NCBI GenBank assembly: GCA_003439945.1
Contig: QVRM01002215.1
Location: 186,001 to 250,000 of the forward strand
Source of the DNA: Dermanyssus gallinae
Lineage: Eukaryota > Arthropoda > Arachnida > Mesostigmata > Dermanyssidae
DNA length: 64,000 bases
Reading direction: 5' to 3'
Below are positions 10,606 to 21,127 of this stretch, in pieces. A program made the position numbers and the translations under genes. Position 1 is the stretch's first letter; each line of letters begins with the position of its first letter. A model generated the notes under the pieces. That model was not told the DNA's origin. It did no database searches and was given only the letters and a program-made list of their open reading frames with translations.

Positions 10606-12640
10606 TCACTCACGGGTTTCCCCAACGTTCGACGTGTCTTGTACTAACACCTGCAAAGCCGCATCATTCGGATTATCGTGATTTTCTAGTGCAGTAGACG
10701 GAAATCTTGCTCTCCCGAGCTTTCCCAGGGTTCCTTTCTCTTTCATTACCTCCGTAGCCATAGCTGCTCCTAGCTTCCACCCAGAAGTCGTGCCGCATAT
10801 GTAGTCTACGAACTCCTTGAGGGTTCCTCTAGGGGGATCTAGAATATTTTATCTTCTTCCGTCTCCCTCATTGGTCCATTTGTTCCTGAGTTTTGCAATT
10901 GCTGTAGCTCTAGCCTGCTCCAGTGCCTGGCACTTTAGAAGAGTGTGGGTCGAGTCATCCTCTGTTTCCTCTTGGCAATAAACGCAGCTCGATGAGGGAG
11001 CTTTTCCGATTCGAAAGAGGTATGTCTGAAAGTCCCCATGTCCCGTGAGAATCTGCGTGTGATAATGGTTTAGTTCTCCCCCCGGCCGCTCAATCCATTG
11101 TTTGATGTTTGGGATGAGGGATCAAAGGGTGTGCCCCGGTGCTCCAGAAGGAATGGAGTCCCATTTGGCTTGCCATTCCATTGTCTTCTCTCTCTCTACT
11201 TCCTTACTGCTGCTCGAGCTGTTTTCCCAGAGTTTTCGCCTTTCCTCCACCTTTAGATCCCAGGGAAGAGCTCTGGCCAGCACGAGAGCAGAGTTTGTGC
11301 TAACGGTGCGATCCGCCTGGATAATCCTGAGAGCCGCCACCATCTGAGTGCTACCAAGGATCCCTCTCGCTTTCTTTGTTTTCAAAGAAGCCCTGAGCCA
11401 GACTGGGGACCCGAATAGCGCTATAGATTCGGCCACTGACATCAGCAATCTACGCCTGCATCCTCTTGGTCCGTGAATGTTTGGTAGAAGTCTTGCAATT
11501 GCATTAGCCGCCTTGGCCGCCTTTGTCGAGGTTATCTTCAGGTGGCTGAGGCCCGTCAGACTCTCCTTGTCCAAGCGGATCCCCAAGTACCGGGCCTCCT
11601 TGACCTGCTTTATTTGGTGTCCTGCCAGGTATAGTCTGATGGGACTCACCTTCTTCCGTCCCGTTAGCAGTATAGCCTCGTTTTTGTCCGGAGCGATTGC
11701 TAAGCCGGCATCGTCCATCCATCTCCTCGTAGACTCTAGTGTTTTATTAGCATTAAGTTCCAATTCTTCTGCAGTCTTTGTCTGAACTGTGATAGCCAGA
11801 TCATCCGCGTACGCGATCATCTCTACTCCTTGTGGAAGGTGATCCAGGCAGAGTACGCCATCGTACGCTAGGTTCCAGAGCAGCGGACCCAGGATCGAGC
11901 CCTGTGGAACTCCTGCTGCCATTGATAATTCCACTTCACCGTTGAAAACAGTTCGGTCCTCCAGGTATGCTGAGATGACCTTGACAAGATAATGTGGGAC
12001 TTTTTTCCTCACTAGCGTGTCCAGTATTGTCCTCTACGGGAGGCCGTTAAAGGCGTTTCTGACATCTAGAAGTATTGCCACGAACAGTTTTCTGGTGCAT
12101 ATGGTTGAACTATGTAAAAGGTCAGCCTTATCCGTAACTCCATGGACAGCAGTAAGAACTCACCGTTTTTTCCTGAATCTATATTGAAAGGAGTCCGTTG
12201 TCCTCTACAGAGGTCCTGAGCCTTTCTTCAATGATACCCTTTCGCCAGGGCATTCAGTAGGTAGATAGGCCTGAATCCTCCGTTGTCTTTGGGGATAAGG
12301 ACACCCTCAGCTTGTTTCCAGTTTGCAGGTATTGTTCCCCTTCTGGTCGCTGCAGTGAACACCTGTGCAACCAGATCTGGATACTCCTTAAATAGTACTT
12401 TGACTGCCATGGACGGGATGCCGTCTGGTCCTGGAGCCTTTCCCGACTTAGGTCTCGCCGCAGCCTTGAGTACCTCTGCTACCGATATCGCTGGGGGTTT
12501 AGTTTACGGATCGCTCTGTTGCAGTCAGACCTCTTTTGCGCAATGGTCGTGTTCCACCAGTAGTTTGGCTGTAAGTTCGCCCGCTTTAGATGTATGGGCT
12601 TCGTAGCTCGAGCACATGCCGTTATTAGAAGCTCTAGCAG
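10606..12640 (-). pseudogene. R1-like ORF2, reverse transcriptase and C-terminal Cys/His domain
   Basis: The best-preserved frame is 12012-11122. It contains A-G-V-P-Q-G-S-I-L-G-P-L-L-W-N near residue 33, the catalytic Y-A-D-D-L-A-I near 67, G-L-A-I-A-P-D-K-N-E-A, and Y-L-G-I-R-L-D-K at the thumb. The upstream fingers (12606-12012) are present but scattered over frames. Beyond the stop at 11122 the next frame gives W-I-E-R-P-G-G-E-L-N, I-L-T-G-H-G-D-F-Q and C-V-Y-C-Q-E-E-T-E-D-D-S-T-H-T-L-L-K-C, the CCHC-like motif at the end of R1 ORF2. A probable end at about 10606 follows a further decayed tail. Confidence 0.88.
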
Positions 12641-13392
12641 CTCCTCTGGGGTTTGGGGTAGTCCAGCGTCGGCGATTGCATTGCTGATTTCTGCTCTAAA
12701 GGATTTCTCATCGTATATCCTGTAGCGAGCTTTATTGCTTGCGGGTGGCCTGGGTGTCCGCGCCTTTACTATGAACTCTATGCAGTAGTGGTCGCTGAGG
12801 TTCTCTTCTTCAGTAAGGGCTTTCCAACCCGTTATTTTACAAGCCAGCGTGTCATCGCAAAGCGTTAAGTCAATATGAGAGTATTGGCCTGCCCTGTGAA
12901 AAGAAGGTTCCTTGCCTTAGTTCTGTACGTATATGTCATGACTAGCTGCCCAATCGAGTAAGGTTATTCCTCTTGTATCCGCTTTCTTTGATCCCCATAT
13001 TTCACTTGCTGCATGAAAGTCGCCCGTGAGTAGGGTTCCCAATCCTTTACTGGTGTCGCGTACTGAGTCTTCGAGTTCAGTAAGAAACCTTTCAAATTCC
13101 CCCTGTGAGCAGTTCGGGCTGATGTAGTATGAGTACAGTCTCCACTTGTTGGCTACGTCCACCCACACGTACCCTGCTCCTTTTCCGTGTTTGGTTATTG
13201 GTAGGGAGCCGGTGTAATGATAGCAGCGCTAAGCGTTAGATCATTGTACCAACCTGCTCGTTGGCTTGCTCTACTTTTATTTGGTTCACTGATAGAAACG
13301 AGGCTTGCGTTGCGTCTAGCTGCTATTTCCTCTAGCATGTCATGCGCTAGTCTGCTCCTATTACAGTAAACTTGAATTACATTGGTCTCCAT
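12640..13392 (-). pseudogene. R1-like ORF2, APE-type endonuclease domain
   Basis: Starts at the methionine complementary to 13390-13392 (M-E-T-N-V-I-Q-V-Y-C-N-R-S-R-L-A-H-D), the usual first strand of R1-clade endonucleases. S-I-S-E-P-N-K, with the metal-binding glutamate, follows at about 35 residues. After a frame change near 13180 the frame at 13168-12917 continues with Y-I-S-P-N-C-S, G-D-F-H-A-A-S-E-I-W-G-S and R-G-I-T-L-L-D-W-A-A, the central catalytic block; the normal asparagine of G-D-F-N-A is replaced by histidine. A further degraded stretch to about 12640 keeps L-S-D-H-Y-C-I, the terminal S-D-H motif. The enzyme nicks target DNA to prime reverse transcription. Confidence 0.85.
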
Positions 13393-13619
13393 TTTTATTG
13401 GTTGGCAAGGGTTTGTCCGTCCGTGTCTTGAAACCGAGCGGCTCCTCGAGCACCCTGTTCCGTCCATCCCTCTAAGTTTGTCCTGCTCCGGCAAGCGTCC
13501 TTCCTTGAAGCTTTTTTCTGCTTCGCAGACAGTTGCTCTCCTTTTTCTGCTTGTGGGGAGATTTGCTAGTCGGTCTCTGTCTCCTGAGCGGCCGACTCAG
13601 TTTTGCCACCTCTATTAGC

Positions 13620-15632
13620 TTATGCTGCCTGGTTGGCCGCATGTATTGCTTGTTTCCGTTCCGTCAGAATTCGGAGGTCGCTGGGGTATGCAGTAGATCT
13701 GGCGCGGTGACCTACATTTCCAAAAACGTAACACTTGGGGGCTTCGGCCTCGCAGTCTCGGGCGACGTGTCCGGCGTCGCCGCACTTGTAGCATATCTGG
13801 CTTCCGGCTTTATTGTTCCTGCATGCCCTGGTTGTGTGCCCTATGTCGTGGCAGTTATGGCAAAATGGCAGGGTAATCCATTCCTCAGGCCTGCTATTCA
13901 AGCCACTTAACTTGAAAGTTTTTCTCGCCAGGAGCTTGCGCGCCTCCTGTTTTGGCAACGTTACTAGACATTGCCAGCTGCCCTTCTTGTTAGGTCGCGG
14001 AGCCTCTGTGCGCATATGAGTCGATTCGTAAAGATTCAGGGTCTTCCGGATCTCTGTTCTAATGGCCTCCGCGCTTATGAAAGGGTTAACATCGCGCAGG
14101 ACAACTGTCATAGTAGGCCCAGGAGACCACTTTGGTATCAACCTCACCCCCGGTACCTTGGCGTAGTACAGCAGCAAAAGTGGCGGAGCTGCCAGCCCTT
14201 TCCTCTGCTATCTTGAGAATAAGGTCTCCGGTACGAGTGGCTCTAACGGGGCCAATTCGCACACCATTTTCAGGCTTTCCGACTAGCGGAGGGATTTTGT
14301 CAAGCATCTCGCTTGCCGAGGTTCCTTCTTTCGCCCGGATTCTCACTGACATCATTCTGCGCATTCCGTGGGCCAGTAGTACCTACGTCTGGCTTGAGCC
14401 TACGCTGTCCCTCGTTTGTGATGTCTGCCGAGCAGCCTACCTGCCTGCAGCAGGCCTCCAGTGGCTCTTCGGAGCGATGTCACAATCAACTCTTGGGATA
14501 CAAAGAGAGCCACTGGTTCCAAGTTTGTCTTGTCGTGGCTCCTCTAGAGGGTCTTGCAGAGTATCTGCAGAAACCCTTGTGGAGAGACCTCTGGGCCTGT
14601 TACTCCGATCACCAGAGTGCGCGTTTTTCTACTAGGAGACGTCGGTTTGTCCTCGCCTGATTCCAGGTCGGTGCCAACTAGCTCCAGTTGTTCGTTGTTT
14701 GTTAGAACGGCTACACTTCCCCCCCGAAGGGTGGACGCCGACTCAGCAAGCGGGAACTGGGTGGCGAGTTTTTTGAGGACAGCCCGGTCCTTTTCTGACT
14801 CTCTTGTAATGAGCATTGCCCGCACGTCCCGTGACGCTACAGTGCTGTTATTCGAAAAGCGGGCGGCTTTAAATGTGGCTTTCGGTCAGTCTTGTCGAAT
14901 AAGTTGGGAAGTGTCCTCAAGCGACGGCAATGCTGCCAGTTGTTCCTCGATGAGCTTAGCCGTTTGTAGATCTAGCTGCTCTTTATCTAGCTTTTTCTGG
15001 CACGTATTGCATATAAGGTTTTTGGGCGTTAGAAACCTTTCTAAGTAATTGCTGTACTTTTACGTCCTCAACCTGTTTGGCCAGATCCTCTGCCTTTGCC
15101 TTCCATCTGTCAGCCAGCATCGTGATTCTTTGCACTTGTGCCGTCTGTTCGGCGCTGGCTTCCTTTAGTTGCCTGACGTGCTCTGCTTCACTAGCTTTCT
15201 GTTTTAATTCAAGCTCCCATGTGCATTTGTCGAGGCGAGTGATCGCAGCCTTGATGTCCGTTTGAGTAGTGGCATGTTTTTCTTTAAGCGCCGTAAGCTG
15301 CTTGACCACCTTCAATAGCCCACTCAAACCCCCTGCACTATCCTGCAGGCCCTCTTCGGCGCGCGTTTTCTTTGCCGCTTTGGTCTTTTGGCTGGCCACG
15401 GTTCGACCTGTCACACATTGCGTAGCATCGTTTGGCGAAATCGCCATTGCTGCCGCTCTCTTTCGTTAAGTCTGCGGCGTTGCAGCCGACATTATCTTCT
15501 TGTCCTCCAAGTCGTTGTTTGAGCCCGTGTCTTTCATCGTCTCCGGTTCCGCTACCCTCTTCTCCAGCTCGTCTGGGTCTATTGTGAGAACAGCCGGGCC
15601 GGGGGACTGAAGCACACAGTCCGGACCCTTAA
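13620..15632 (-). pseudogene. R1-like ORF1 (gag): coiled coil plus zinc knuckles
   Basis: Four frame segments follow each other. The first (from about 15630) is acidic and proline-rich and carries an in-frame stop just before 15447. The second (15447-14983) is K/E/Q-rich with heptad-like spacing, predicted by eye as a coiled coil for gag assembly. The third (14825-14086, frameshifted) carries S-V-R-I-R-A-K-E-G followed by R-T-G-D-L-I-L-K-I, a conserved ORF1 strand block. The fourth (14177-13620) ends in knuckles C-H-N-C-H-D-I-G-H-T-T-R-A-C and C-Y-K-C-G-D-A-G-H-V-A-R-D-C, then a third with its second cysteine lost (C-Y-V-F-G-N-V-G-H). These CCHC knuckles bind element RNA. The product would form the ribonucleoprotein with ORF2. 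Confidence 0.82.
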
Positions 15633-15639
15633 AAGGATT

Positions 15640-16440
15640 CACTCCTCCTTGTTTTTTTTTGTGGTTTACGTATTTATATCTGCGCTGCTGTACTATGTGA
15701 TGCTATGCATATATACACATATATATTAATATATACACACTGCGGAGTGCTAGACAGTACAATGTGGTACGGTCCTTATATAGTTCAATGTTATACTGCG
15801 CTAACTTATTTCAGTTGAAAAGTAGTTATTTCGTTCGAATTTGGATGGGCATCGGGCCGCTCGAAGCCTCCCAACCGCTACTCGAGTAGTTTTGTTTTTG
15901 CTTCGTCTTGCAGAAGAAGTGACATTTAAGCTTCACAGCGGCCTAGCTCCACGCCGCTATGTCGCACGTCCACGCACAGAACACCAAAATGACCACTGAG
16001 TTTCACGGACCACTACAGTATCTCACTCTATGGATTAGGTTTCGTGCACTTACACGGGAAGCATGTTCTTTCGGAGCTTCGTAGTGCTAAGTCCGCATTC
16101 TTTGGCGCCAAACCCTTCACCTCGGCCTTTCACCTCAGAAATTCCACTAATGTTCACAATATCGATGTTCAACCATTCACTGCAAGTCAGTGCACCTACC
16201 TGCTATCACAAAGTTCACTAATTCAGGCTAGTACTAAAATCCTAAAATCTTTTCCACAGACCTACAAAAACACGTCCGCACTGTCCGATTTCGAAACCGG
16301 AAGTGAATGATTTCTTATGGGATGCAGCTAATACGGATTATTTAAAGAGCCGAACGAAAGTCTAATCCGCCGCTCCACAAAATTTGTGTAATCTCTGTGT
16401 TTACGCTCTGCCGGAAGCTCTTCACATCTTCGTTGTTTGA
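15640..16440. other. No gene seen
   Basis: Includes a short TA-rich patch at 15705-15740. The 88-codon frame at 16044-16310 has no recognisable domain. Confidence 0.5.
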
Positions 16441-16529
16441 TGTTATCTTTTTTGCTCCGTTGTCGTTGGGTTGTTGTTTGTATGACAATAACGTCGAATC
16501 CACCAAAGGGCTGTAATTATGAGGGCCGG

Positions 16530-16910
16530 CAGCTAGTCACCAGATTTGGCTTCCACCTGAAAATCTGTGTACGCGAGAAGTTTTATGAAATCTCCCCGGA
16601 GTCTAGAATTAAAAACGTTTTTAAAGAGGTTGTTTTTAATTATAGACTGTCCTCCGTCCCCTACGGGCTTGGAACTCAACCTGAGGTATATCTTCAATGC
16701 ACCGAAGGCCTGACATGTTAAGATATCTAGGGTTTCCCCAACAGTCCTTGTGGCAGGATGGCCGCTGACTCTCAGCGGTTTGGTTTATCATCTTTTCTCA
16801 ATGAGCATCGCTCAAAGAAAATTCGATCAACAACAAAGATCGAACCGGCGACACCCCGGTAGATAACAACCATGACTAGCGCACTAGTTCCCTAGACCAC
16901 GCCGCCGCTC
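16530..16910 (-). mobile_element. SINE-C copy 1 (tRNA-derived)
   Basis: The minus strand begins with a tRNA-like head: GTGGTCTAGGGA as A-box-like sequence, and CGGTTCGATCT at 16837-16847 as a near-consensus B box. Then come GAGCGATGCTCATTGAGA, GGACTGTTGGGGAAACC, AGATATCTTAAC and GGTGCATTGAAGATAT, all recurring at 56.69-56.86 kb. Further 3' sequence around 16530-16700 also resembles 4.77-4.85 kb and 56.85-56.93 kb. The body exceeds 250 bp. No clear target-site duplication was found. Confidence 0.68.
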
Positions 16911-16929
16911 TCCCCGGAGTGCATATGTA

Positions 16930-18396
16930 AACTTTGTGGCCGCCAGTGTGATCTATATCACGTTCAACGCTGCGAAACGCAATACCGTTGTCTAAACTCT
17001 GGCAATATGATGTCTATGATGTAGTTTTCTATATTTTCTATATATTCAAAATTATTTATTGCTTTTAGTTAGAAATAACATATCGTCAGTCACACAATTT
17101 GAGATTTAAGATATGTTAGCAAAAATCCTGCATAACTTTTAGTGTCAGAAAGAACATTCTGTGTACTCGAGCGCTCAGAATTGCGTAGACATTTTCTAGG
17201 GTAAAGCATGAGTCAAATTCTAATGTTATATTGCTTCAGTCGATTCGGGAGATTCTCAACACCGATCCCACGGCATGCCGTCAGCGTTGTTTACTAACAA
17301 AATAAAAGGAGAAATCAAGCCATGCGTGCCCTTTAGTGAAGAATTTAACGCGGCGATGTGCAACAGTAAGTTGTGAATGAGGAGTGTTTGCTACGGAATG
17401 ATGGTGTTTCTATCAATCCAAGACTAGTAATAACACTATTACTCTTAATAACAATAAGTAATCACACTATTATTAATATTATTATTGACGGACACACTAA
17501 GTCGAAATTGTATCTGCAGAGACACCGGATTATCGGTCGAGGTGGATTTTGAGTGGTTTTGAACGTCATCACAGGTGAAAAATTATTGATCAGTCACCCA
17601 CCACAACGTAACCACGGAACGAGCAGGTCATGCCTCCAGGTTAGTTGAGGCTAACAAATGCAGAAAATATTACAGTGTGGACTATCCGCACGAATTTTAT
17701 CCATTGGCGTTCGAAACGATGGGAGTTGCAGGCCCCCTTACGCCCAAGCTGATTTAACGCGCAGTTAGAAGCCTTAATCGTTCGACAGGAGACTCGAGAG
17801 GATCCGAATTCTTGCATCAGAGGCTGTCGCTCGATATTCAACGAAGAAAGGCAGCGTCTGTTCGGGCACATTGTTGAACTGGGTTGAACCCGTGATGTTG
17901 AACCCATGATCACACGTTCGCCTGGAGACAATTGTTCACTCCAAAGTGATAACATCGTGAAGTTATATAAATATACATAACCACGGCTAAACAAAACCAT
18001 GGTGCAGTGGCGCTTGAAAGCGGAGCCTTGGTCGTTTGAAAGCCAGGCAGCTGATATTCAATTTCATGTGTTTTCTACTTGTTTTTATAAACTGCAAAGG
18101 AATTGCTTACCAAGACTTGTGCTTCCAAGATTATACAAAAATCCTAAAAGAGTTGTTAGATTTTTCTTCAATTTGTTTGTCTTCTCATAGACTTGACACA
18201 ATAAAAGACATCAGCGTAATTAAGTCGTATTATTAATTATTTGTATTGGTTTCCCAAAAATATTGTTTTAGATGCGATTATACACTAGCGTGTTGTTAAT
18301 AAATGAATACATTTTATATTAGACAAATATAACCTCGTAACCAGAAAAAAATGTTGTTCAATATAATGTTGTGTTTAAAGAAAGAAAAAATATTTA
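16930..18396. other. No gene seen
   Basis: AT-rich sequence with a run of ATT-type triplets around 17467-17485. Open frames up to 119 codons (17641-18000, minus) show no recognisable domain. Confidence 0.5.
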
Positions 18397-18398
18397 TA

Positions 18399-19452
18399 CA
18401 GGGTCATTCATATCGTTATGTACTTATTTCGAGGTTTGGTAGCAAAAAAAAAATTCCAATGGAAGGAGGACGCGGAAACGTTTTGTTTAGAAGAGAGAGT
18501 GAAATTTAGAAAAGTAGTTATTCTGTCTATTCTTCTCCTACATATTTGTGCGAAATACGGAAGACACTTTATTAGCTTGCGTAGCGAAAAGCGAATAGCC
18601 CGATTGAGGAAAGTCATAAGAAGTCGATATGTTGTTATGTCTTACGTTAACGCTTTTTCGTGAAAAATCGTAAACATTTTCCATTACGACCTAAAATGTA
18701 TGTCTAAAAGACCAGTCTCAATAGTAAATTTAATGCCCATCATTTTCGTATCAAAGTGATGGTGCTGCGTTACGTAGTTGTCAAGTAACTAAGCTTTTTC
18801 GATAGCCATATCGAAAGCGAAGACATGCATATTTGCATAGGGCGTATGAGAAAGTTAGGTACATATTTTGAGGTTTGGTAGAACTCGGCAAGAGAATAAT
18901 GTTTCCTAGTGGAAGGAGGGGGCGGAAACGTCTTGGCAAAATTTTAGGGTTCTGAACGTGAAAGCTTGCACGTAAAACTTTTCGAAAAAGCTTAATTACT
19001 TGACAACTACGTAACGCAGCACCATCCCTTTGGTACGAAAATTATACGCTGTAAATTTGCTATTGCGTGAGAGTGGTCTTTTGGACGCACATTTTTGGTC
19101 GTAATGGAAAACTTTTAAGATTTTTTTTTATGCAAAGGCGTTAACGTAACATATCGACTTTTTATCACTTTCTTCAACTGGCTATTCTCTTTTTGCTACG
19201 CAAGCTGAAGTGAATGAAGAATTTTCCTCCGAACACGCCGGTATAATCGATTCCTTCATGCGTTGACTGGTTCTCCCGCAAACGTAGATTTCGCACAACT
19301 ATGTAAAAAAAAGGCGAAATTACTACTTTTATAAACTTCACTCTCTCTCCTAAACAAGACGTTTCTGCGTCCTCCTTCCATTGGAAAAAAATATTTTCTT
19401 GCCGAGTTCTACCAAACCTGGAAATAAGTACATAACTATATGAATTACCCTG
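18399..19452. mobile_element. Foldback/MITE-like element with long inverted arms
   Basis: The termini are CAGGGT and ACCCTG flanked by TA on both sides (18397-18398 and 19453-19454). The left arm (18399-18803) is repeated in inverted orientation as the right arm (18982-19452) with about 80-85% identity by eye. The right arm carries roughly 70 extra bases near 19210-19290. The centre (18804-18981) contains a third, direct partial copy of the terminal block (about 18853-18935). No transposase is encoded; open frames within the arms are incidental. TA duplication and CAGGGT ends suggest mobilisation by a Tc1/mariner-like transposase in trans. Confidence 0.85.
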
Positions 19453-19454
19453 TA

Positions 19455-20913
19455 TATATATTCAACTCAAAGCCTTCCACATGGAAATAAAGTTTGCATG
19501 TTCAAGCATTTATTGTACGGCATTTGGTTCCTTCTGTTCTATATGTGTCGGGATGGTCGACAGGTTTTCACGGGCTTAACTGATCAAGCATGTAAGTAGA
19601 CTCATTATGCGGCGAGGCTTTTTTTGCATGCAAAGTACACACGAACATAATACAAGCGTATGTGGCGAAGAGCATTTTGGCGCTAAATCATAGAACGCAC
19701 TTCAAGCTAGGGAGACGGTTTAGCTCTTAGGGTAAATGTATTCGACCAAAAATGTAATCTCCTCGTTTTACATAGAATAAATCAAGCAGTCATTTGAAGT
19801 TGCCTAAATTTCGCTCTTGTTGACACGCCTTACTAATGGCTACGCAAGAGGACGTCATAGTTGCTTTGGTCTCTCACCGGCTGCTCGGGCCTAGGTTCAA
19901 CGCACGTACCCAGCGAGGGTAATAGAAAGACGAATGCCCTTGTGTTGTTGGGAGAACGCGGCTCTTAGTCCCTCAGCCTGCGACGTCGCACCTGCGTACA
20001 GACGGACCTAACAGCACCACTCAGATTATGCAAATATTTAGATGAGCGAGTGGGCATGGTGTACTCCAAGGAGAACTGTTATCGTATTCCAGTGAGTCCG
20101 TTGAGACAAGAACAAAGCCTGCTCTAGGTTGGCAAGCGGTCTTCTAACGTTTACTTTTAGTTTTGCTAGACGTGCACACGCCCAGGTTACATTTGAAATA
20201 ACGGGGAACCTACCTAACGACATAGACGCAGCTGTGCCCAGTCATGTCTGGCAGCAATATTTGTTACACAAAAATGGTGTTTCAAAATTACACATAAGCA
20301 AAACAATGCCAAACCGAGACAGCAAATGTGAATCAGCATGCGTATTTCCTGTCACTTTAACTTTAGGATCTCCAGAAGTATACGTTAGCCTGCTTGGTCA
20401 AATTGGGTTAATGCTATTCGGGTTGTACATGACTGACTTGTTATCGGGACCCTCCCGCTTCCCTGAGTTCCGAGCCAATCTAATATCTTGTCCCAGTCAG
20501 TAACACATGGGATAATATCCAGCATATGTTTACTTCACGTTCGCCAGCCCCTTCACTACCATTCGAGCCTGGTCGTGCGAACGCCGGGATGTCTTCTGCG
20601 TACAAGTAAAGGCCTTATGCGTCTATCAGCCATTGCAAAGCTGTTTAATGAACAGGTAAGCGTTTCATACGTCGATCGGACATTGGATCGGACATGTTCG
20701 ACCATAAATTCTCCGCGAGTTATTTACACAGAACACTTTTCACTGCTTAACTAGTGACGTCATTTAAATAAGTAAATTTACCTTTAAATGCGTAAACAGA
20801 TATCTATCTGTATCAGCTTAAGGGTCAGGCTGGTACAGTTAGAGCAGCGGCAATAGCTGCTGGAGCAACAGTCAAAGTAGTAGAGAAAATTGGCAAGCGG
20901 TTAGCCCACTCGT
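19455..20913. other. No confident gene
   Basis: The 124-codon frame at 20129-20503 reads fairly protein-like after an acceptor-like TTACTTTTAG at about 20150-20159, but no domain is recognisable and no matching donor was found. Otherwise empty. Confidence 0.4.
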
Positions 20914-20929
20914 TTTAGGGTATCTAAAT

Positions 20930-21111
20930 GTGCCGAGCCCGGTGGCGTAGTGGATTAAGTCTCCGCCTCGCAACCGGAGGAGACACATAGGTGCGCGGGT
21001 TCGAACCCCACCGCTGCACATTTGTATTTATGGGGGTCCGTCTATGAAGCAATGTGAAAAACAGTTCCGTGGACGTTAAATCTTGGCTGAGGGTCAGCCC
21101 GAAAGCTTTAC
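20930..21111 (+). mobile_element. SINE-A copy 2, with perfect target-site duplication
   Basis: A 182-bp retroposon. The head is tRNA-like with a perfect-looking A box TGGCGTAGTGG (20943-20953) and B box GGTTCGAACCC (20998-21008), the internal RNA polymerase III promoter. The body runs through GCACATTTGTATTTATGG and GGACGTTAAATCTTGGCTGA to a CCCGAAAGCTTTAC end with no poly(A). The 16-base TTTAGGGTATCTAAAT occurs immediately before (20914-20929) and after (21112-21127), a perfect target-site duplication. This makes it the youngest-looking insertion among the three copies and defines the family's ends exactly. Confidence 0.93.
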
Positions 21112-21127
21112 TTTAGGGTATCTAAAT

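Larger units (their letters stand above)
10358..15632 (-). mobile_element. R1-like non-LTR retrotransposon, nearly full length, degraded
   Basis: Reading the minus strand gives, in order, an ORF1 (gag) with coiled coil and zinc knuckles, an APE-type endonuclease, an RT, a C-terminal Cys/His motif, a 3' UTR with a hairpin, and an A-rich end (minus strand of 10353-10365). The order and the style of endonuclease and RT match the R1 clade of LINEs. Total length is about 5.3 kb, normal for R1-type elements. At least eight frame changes or stops make it inactive. Related 3' UTR sequence occurs at 42.99-43.20 kb, and related RT C-termini at 29.5-30.6 and 33.3-34.0 kb. R1 proper is specific for 28S rDNA, but no rDNA flank is visible here. 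Confidence 0.88.

Noticed and set aside
11102..15469. Plus-strand ORFs across the R1-like element
   Set aside because: They are antisense shadows of the minus-strand gag, endonuclease and RT frames, which carry the conserved motifs.
10358..15632. Insertion of the R1-like element in 28S rDNA
   Set aside because: Neither flank resembles ribosomal DNA. Neighbouring sequence is ordinary AT-rich DNA.
20930..21018. A functional tRNA gene at the head of SINE-A
   Set aside because: The spacing between boxes is longer than in a normal tRNA, stems are poor, and the segment is inside a retroposon with a target-site duplication.
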